A stretch of DNA of 64,000 nt, taken from positions 33,183,133 to 33,247,132 of the forward strand of contig NC_092346.1 in assembly GCF_963676685.1 (NCBI RefSeq), written 5' to 3'. The notes beneath the pieces are model-generated. The model made no database searches. It was not told where the DNA came from and saw nothing but the letters and a program-made list of their open reading frames with translations. A program made the position numbers and the translations under genes. Below, piece after piece: positions 58,387 through 64,000 of this stretch (the first letter of the stretch is position 1; every line of letters starts with the position of its first letter). Origin of the DNA: Mytilus edulis (taxonomy: Eukaryota; Mollusca; Bivalvia; Mytilida; Mytilidae).

Positions 58387-61300
58387 TCAACTTAGTTTTT
58401 CCATTAGTATTTTATGAAATTCTTCAAAATTTAAGACCAGTGAATCTGTTATCTGTACATGATTCACTGGGACAGATTGGAGTCCGTAGGCAGATTCAAT
58501 ACTTTGTAAGGTACTGACATTATCAGAATTTGAAAGAGACGAAAAACATACTGTTTCCTCATCGGAATAATCAGGGGTACATTTTGTAGCATGGATAACT
58601 TTTTGTCTATATAAATATAATTTCTCATGTGTAGCAATGTTTGCGTTCAGGTTCCTTTCCATCAGTTGTTCTTTTGAAAGACCTTTTATTAATTTCTTGG
58701 TCTTTTTCTTTATCTTCTTTTTTTCTTTTTTCTTTTGTTTCTTATCACAGATATTTAAATTGTTTACCGAATCAGTAATTTCCTGAACTGGAGGGTTTTC
58801 AGTTTCTGCTGGGCTCTCAGGCTGAACATTGGTGCTTCCAGGCTCATTTTCTGGGTTCACAGGTGCTTGCACGGTATCAAAGGGATCTTCATTTCCAGTG
58901 TTTCTTATAATGGCACCATATACTACTTTTTTCAATTCTGGATCTGTAATTAATAATTCTATACTCTTAATATATTAAAAACACAAGTTAAAAAGAATTT
59001 ATACAATGTATATAATAAAATAAAAGAAAAATGCCTATATATCATGTATATGATTTTCAATAGTAATTAGCACCAATCACTTTTTGTGAAAACAGACAGA
59101 TTGTTCTAGCAGATATATCATCTACATGCATATGTCAAAAATATCATAAATACTGGTACTGTACGTCCATCATGCAACAGTCTTCAGGAAAAAAAATTCA
59201 ACTAAAATACATTTTAAAAAATTTCTTAACATCAAACTGGCTTGATATTTCTCATTTTTTGGAAAATTTTGAAAGCCTGACCATGATGTATCTGACCTGG
59301 GTCGTCAGGCTAGTAGTGGCCAATTCAAATACAGCTGCAGGGAATAAATCAGAGGCAGGCTCATTTTAGAAACCTGTATGGCTCACCTGAAGACAAAGTG
59401 ATTTTTTACAGAAGAGTTTAAATTGACTTTTTCATAAGGTCTTCTGTTAGTTTGTTTCAAATTGGTAAAGTGGGCTCAGAAAAAGATCTTAGTGGTTTTC
59501 CTGCAGGTTCCTTTGTTCGGATTTGTCTGTGTTTAAGCACTAATGCACATTTGAACATTTTATTATTCTACACATAATTTTGAATGAAGTTTAACCCTAC
59601 TATTTTATAAAATGTTAGATATTGCCTTGTATCTTTGCAGGTGTGATGCTGTCTTCTCAAACCGGTACTACAGTCATTGCCAGTGTTGAAGGCATCTTGA
59701 ACTTGCATTAAGACGAGAATATTTTCTATGTGTAGAAGATCTCACTTCACATTTCAAGATGAAGAATAGCAATGAAAGTGCTGTTCCTTTGCTCCAATAT
59801 TCTTCTTGTACATGTAGTTTCCATTTTATGTCAGGGTCATGTACACAGTCACTATTTCCTTCCTTACACATTTAGTATACTAAAATAATATTGATCAACT
59901 TAAACTTACCACAATCAGGAGCGTTTATCATAGCAGCCAACTCTGTAGTTATATTGCCTTCATAAGTTTTATTAGGGCCTACGATTTTTATTTTCACACT
60001 GAAATTGAAAATTTACATTTTAATTCTAGATTCAAAAGTGCATCATAAATATTTCTCCTCTGCTAACCATATTTTACATTATATATAAAGTCATATATAA
60101 GCATCTAAAAAAGAAGCAAAACACCATAAAAAATAAAGGGCTGCAGCATGATAGGATTGAATTTTTTGACAAGGGAAAGCTGAACAAGTCTGTCGAGAGC
60201 AAGTATGGACATTTATTCGTTCATAGTGTATTAATCAACTTTTTTTGATGGAGTTAAGCCTGTCAATTGAATTTTTATCGTGTGGTTTTTCTATGTTGTG
60301 AACTCATGCTATTGTTTCAGAAAAAGGGAGAAGGTTTGGTACCATTAAAACGTTTAATCCAGCTGCAAATGTTTTCACCTGTTCTAAGTCAGGAATCTGG
60401 TGTACAGCAGTTGTCGTTTGTTTATGTACTTTATATATGTTTCCCGATTTTTTTATATAGATTAGACAATTGGTTTTCCAGTTTGAATGGTTTTACACTA
60501 GTAATTTTGGGGCCCTTTATAGCTTGTTGTTCGGTGTGAGCCAAGGCTCCGTGTTGAAGGCCGTACATTGACCTATAACGGTTTACTTTTTTAAATTGTC
60601 ATTTGGATGGAGAGTTATCTCATTGGCACTTACACAACATCTTCCTATATCTATAGTACTTGTTTAAAATTGTACCTCTGGTAAAGAGAATCTCAATATG
60701 GTCAATGAAAAAATTACATCCAAATTCGATGCTGAATGGCAAGCTACTTTTCAGGTACTTTGCATGCATGATGGAGTTTGAATGGTAAACAGGACATTTT
60801 CATTTTGATTGCCCCTTGCTGTCGATTTTATTGATTGGGTCTATTCATTTGTTAGTCAAACTAGATTAGTAGATAGCCTTCCATGTCTGATGTTCAGGCC
60901 TATGCTTTAGCGTACATCAAAAGCGTTCATCAATGTTATAATAGTGAACAGAAATGCCTATGATATGGAAATCTATGTGATAATAAGAAATGAGAACTGT
61001 AACTGTGTAGATAAAGTGTTGGTGGGGTATGTACAGTGTACAAAGTTTTGGTTCAACCAATATATTTTTTTATCTAACAGATCCACAGGGAAGGGGGGCT
61101 TCCGGGGGTTGGAACCCCACTTTTTTTTTTGCCGATCAATGCATTTGAATGAGAACTTATAGTTGGAACCACCCACCTTTTTAAAATGGCCGGATCCGCC
61201 CCTGCAGATTGTATTAGCAGCTGATTAGTGCACCATTGTTATTGTGACCGTGTATCTATAAAGTGGCAATAATTCATAGTATTTTAAAGAGTATAATTCA

Positions 61301-61754
61301 CACTGACTTAAGACAACAGTGTCAGTGGAATCATTTGACAGAGTTGGCAAATACATGAATACCATACCTGGAGCCAGGGGTTGGTTGGACGAACACCCCC
61401 CCCCCCTTGAAAACAAATAAGCACTGTTAAAGTCAATGTTCGGTTCGAATTGTGACTGTTAAAGTCGAGTTTGTGAGTCAAACCAACCCCCCTTTGGAGA
61501 TTTCTGGCTACTGGCCTGAATACAGGATAGGTACATGTATTCATGTATTTATAAAAAAAGGTATAAACATTTTGACTATTTATTTCATAATTTGTATGAA
61601 AAATGACCGCCTGCTGATTTCAAATAATTCAATTCATCAAGCGTTTTCATGAAATTGTTGTTATTTATGTCAACGATGTGATGAAAATCTTTAAACAAGA
61701 GTAAAGTTCTTTTTTACAATCTGCAACTTACATATTACTTCCACCGGTCGCCAT
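58387..61754 (-). CDS. Intact three-exon gene inside the right end of the PIF/Harbinger element (222 aa, unknown function)
   Basis: Exons on the minus strand: 61754-61732 (ATG..., donor at|gtaagt), 59998-59910 (acceptor tttcag, donor gtg|gtaagt), 58943-58387 (acceptor attacag). Both joins keep phase, and the total is exactly 223 codons with a TGA. The N-terminus reads MATGGSNIVKIKIVGP, then EGNITTELAAMINAPD and KKVVYGAIIRNTG. A Pro/Glu-rich stretch, a strongly basic block (KKQKKKEKKKIKKKTKK, probably a nuclear signal) and an acidic Ser-rich end follow. I do not recognise the family. It starts 131 bases inside the right terminal repeat, mirroring the transposase on the left, so I take it as the element's accessory protein gene. 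Unlike its neighbours it has no disabling change. Confidence 0.6.
60352..60650 (-). repeat. Dispersed repeat A, minus-strand copy
   Basis: It runs in reverse from 'tctaagtcaggaatctggtg' through 'ttatagcttgttgttcggtg' and 'gtgttgaaggccgtaca' to 'catcttcctatatctat'. It is nested in intron 1 of the gene above. The 90-codon plus-strand ORF over it is not a gene. Confidence 0.85.
61076..61200. mobile_element. Short GGATCCGCC-ended element, third copy, worn left end
   Basis: The right end 'ccggatccgcc' is clear; the left end is reduced to 'cagatccacaggg'. The inside has G-runs near the left and a 'ggaacc' pair, as in the copies at 31807 and 41103. Confidence 0.5.
61373..61500. repeat. Small palindromic repeat with C/G runs
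   Basis: 'ccaggggttggtt' and a run of about 12 C on the left pair with 'aaaccaaccccccttt' on the right. It is probably another tiny palindromic element inside intron 1. Overlapping ORFs are rejected. Confidence 0.4.
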
Positions 61755-61903
61755 TTTGAAACTCTTCCAACCCTGACAAGAATCTGGGTTCCACGAGTTA
61801 ACGGGTCACAGGTCACATTACGTCACGAGAGTACGGATCTTACTTGTCCAGGTGTTGATCGAGTACCTAGAGTTAACTCTAGAGTTTCACCTGAACACGG
61901 CCA

Positions 61904-62126
61904 CTATGTCAGGTCTACTCGACTGTCTCACTCGATCGATTTACATACCGTTATATTAGTTAATTTGTTTGCCCAAATTGGCACAAAGGCTCTCACAATA
62001 TATTTATACTTCGAATTAAAAACAAATTTTAAAAATCAAAGTTGTTCTACCTATTTGCTATCAAGTTTGAATTCGTATTTAAAAAGTACAAGATGGGTTT
62101 TAGACACCAAAAAAGCAACTCCTTTG
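61904..62126 (+). other. LINE sequence between the PIF/Harbinger end and ORF2
   Basis: This begins at the terminal repeat and leads without a break into the LINE ORF2 frame, which is already open from a TTG at 61965. It would join 51131 if the insertion were taken out. No other feature is seen. Confidence 0.45.
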
Positions 62127-64000
62127 ATGGGTAGATATGAAAATACAAATGACATTTGTTTATCGATTTGTCAGTTATTTTTATATATTTTTCTTATTAT
62201 TTATACGGCAGGTGATATCGAACTAAATCCGGGGCCAACGTCCGACTCACCGAATAACTACCTGCATAACCATAACGATAGTTCAACTGATATGTTAGAT
62301 TTTTATCGTTATAAAGATCTTTTGACTTTTTCATGCCTAAATATACAAAGTCTGCTCCCTAAAAAATCTATAGTCGAAGCTGAGCTGGGGGACAGGGACA
62401 TATAATCTTACTTACCGAAACATGGCTCAAGTCCGGCATAGCTGATAGCCAATTAAAATTAGATAATTTTAAAAATCCATATCGAAAGGATCGGGATGGA
62501 GACAAAATCGGTGGTGGGGTCTTAGTTTATGTAAAAGATAATATACCAAGTAAACGACGTCATGATCTTGAAATACAAAATCTTGAGTGTCTCTGGATAG
62601 AAATTAACACACAAAAATGTAAATGTCTGTTTGGAGTATTTTACAGACCCCCTGATTCTAATGCGCAATACTGGGATAATATGAACTTGTCCATAGAAAA
62701 TGCTTTCAATTCGGGTATTGATAAAATAGTAGTAACGGGCGATTTCAACGAAAATTTGTTGAATTATCGAAACACAAAACTTACAAATATTATTTTGCAA
62801 AACGGCCTGAACCAAGCAATTGATCAGCCGACATTCTTCTGCGAGACCAGTTCATCTTTACTGGATTTAATTTTAGTAAATGATCCTGACATACTTTTAT
62901 ATACTGAAGTCGGTGATAATATTTTGGAAGCTAATGTAAGATATCACTGTCCTGTGAGTGGCATAATAAACATTAAAAAAACACCAAATAAAGTTTTTAA
63001 TAGGAAGATTTGGGACTATGACCACGCAGACCTAACTAAATATAAATTTGATCTAAGTGAAGTTAATTGGGATGATACTATTAATAATAATGACGTAAAT
63101 GTTGCCGCGACAAAAATTACAGAAACTATATTAAAAATAGCAGCAAAACATATACCTTGTAAATTTGTCAAGTTTAGATCTCAAGACCCGCCATGGCTAA
63201 CTGGTCATATAAAAAAACTAATTCGGCGCCGAAAAAGACTTCATAAAATGGCAAAAAAGAAAAATACTGCTGATTCTTGGCGACAATTTCGGTATGTTAG
63301 GAATCAATGCATAAATTTCATAAAAACAGCTAAACTTGACTTTTTCAACAAACAAATAAATATATTAGAGAATCCAGAAACCAATGTTAAGAATTGGTGG
63401 AAGCTTTTAAGAAATTTATCTGGACAGCCTTCGAAAGCGTCAAATTACCCCCCTTTGTTAGTAAATAATGAATATATAGAAGACGATAATGAAAAATCAA
63501 ACGCATTTAATCTCTTTTTTTTGTAAGCAAGCTACCGTGGATGATTCTAAAGCGTCTTTTCCTAATACCCCCATGTCCGATGACATACCAATTTTAAACA
63601 ATATTATAATAACCGAAGAGGAAGTGTTTGATCACTTGTCTTTGTTAGATGTCACTAAAGCGACGGGCCCTGATGAAATTAGCGGTAGGCTTCTGAAGTA
63701 TGCTGCTCGAGAGTTAAGTAGGCCTCTGGCTCAGCTTTTCAATAAATCTATACGTGAAGCTGTGTATCCAGAAACCTGGAAATTAGCAAGCGTTATACCA
63801 GTTTTCAAAAGTGGTGATAGAGAACTGGTATCAAACTATAGACCGATATCACTTTTGTCGATCATTGGTAAGAGTATGGAACGTTGTGTTTTTAAGCACT
63901 TCTTTAACTTTTTAACAAAACATAAAATAATAACAAGTGCCCAGTCAGGTTTCATGCCTGGAGATTCTACAATTAACCAACTCTTACACATAACAGATTT
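62127..64000 (+). pseudogene. LINE ORF2 (2A peptide, endonuclease, reverse transcriptase), two frameshifts, cut by window end
   Basis: From ATG 62127: a hydrophobic stretch (ICQLFLYIFLIIY), the 2A-like GDIELNPGP, then an APE-type endonuclease: SCLNIQSLLPK, a frame change at ~62400, LLTETWL, GGGVLVYV, FGVFYRPP, VVTGDFNENLL, SSLLDLILVND. The last block reads VRYHCPVSG where SDHxPV is usual, so a catalytic Asp looks lost. After a linker (LTGHIKKLIRRRKRLHK) a T-run at ~63515 breaks the frame again. The next frame gives the reverse transcriptase start (ATGPDEISGRLLKYAAREL, VIPVFKSGDRELVSNYRPIS) to the window end. A CR1-like or related clade is likely. Inactive as it stands. Confidence 0.87.
62211..62237 (+). 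other. 2A-like ribosome-skipping motif
   Basis: The nine codons read GDIELNPGP, matching the D-(V/I)-E-x-N-P-G-P consensus exactly, in frame after a hydrophobic run. 2A motifs make the ribosome skip the Gly-Pro bond (between 62234 and 62235). They are known at the N-terminus of some animal non-LTR retrotransposon ORF2 proteins. Activity in this copy is not shown. Confidence 0.85.

Larger units (their letters stand above)
51132..61903. mobile_element. PIF/Harbinger DNA transposon, ~10.8 kb, damaged
   Basis: The inverted ends TGGC(T/C)GTGTTCAGGTGAAA (51132-51150 and 61885-61903) are followed inside by CTCTAG/TTAACTCTAG words. A DDE transposase of the HARBI1 type starts 110 bases inside the left end. 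An inward-facing gene starts 130 bases inside the right end, and a Myb/SANT exon lies between. This two-sided, convergent layout fits the family, although 10.8 kb is long, partly because of nested repeats (53954, 60352, 61076, 61373). A 3-bp duplication is not clear: CTA lies near both ends but is offset by a few bases. Confidence 0.85.

Noticed and set aside
57721-58943. Single gene joining the 222-codon protein to the Myb exon
   Set aside because: The reading phase does not match at a direct exon 2 to Myb join, and no convincing donor lies before the stop of exon 3; left as a question.

Overview
The window reads as AT-rich nuclear DNA of a bivalve mollusc, most likely a mussel of the genus Mytilus. 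The reasons are a tandem family of RING-less B-box/NHL-type (TRIM-like) genes with one large coding exon each, AG/GT introns, non-LTR retrotransposons (one with a 2A-like peptide), a PIF/Harbinger transposon, and several dispersed and satellite repeats that I associate with mussels. The genus is inference; the eukaryotic, transposon-rich character is seen directly. I found no tRNA, rRNA or CRISPR array.

Layout 1-44.2 kb: a decayed tandem array of segmental duplications built from an upstream segment (U), a short non-coding first exon, an intron, one coding exon of about 560 codons, and a long non-coding downstream segment (D). Three coding copies are intact, all on the + strand: A (13069-14769), B (20712-22409) and C (38488-40167). 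Downstream segments occur four times (165-5190, 5640-9900, 14780-16140, 22420-26340), so the array once held more units. The three introns correspond to one another but have grown very differently. Intron A is about 0.6 kb. Intron B is about 2.4 kb, through a TA-flanked fold-back element. Intron C is about 7 kb, through a 4.6-kb terminal-inverted-repeat element, a short GGATCCGCC-ended element and a satellite. Between the genes are a 1.4-kb fold-back element made of a 42-bp palindrome-rich repeat, a 47-bp and a 129-bp tandem array, several ~350-bp satellite monomers, and small MITEs with TA or TTA target duplications.

Layout 44-64 kb: mobile elements with no recognisable host gene. A 5'-truncated LINE reverse transcriptase (44.2-45.7 kb) has several stops and frameshifts. 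At 49.3-50.3 kb is an intact LINE ORF1 protein. A ~10.8-kb PIF/Harbinger element follows (terminal repeats at 51132 and 61903). Its DDE transposase (three exons, one frameshift) starts just inside the left end. An intact three-exon gene of 222 codons, which I do not recognise, starts just inside the right end and runs inward. A Myb/SANT-like exon with one nonsense codon lies between them. Directly after the right terminal repeat, a LINE ORF2 begins (hydrophobic leader, 2A-like GDIELNPGP, endonuclease, reverse transcriptase) and runs off the window. The simplest reading is that one LINE (ORF1 left, ORF2 right) was split by the PIF/Harbinger insertion.

Expected roles: the B-box/NHL proteins are probably cytoplasmic adaptor or innate-immunity-type TRIM relatives. 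The other coding sequences belong to mobile elements.
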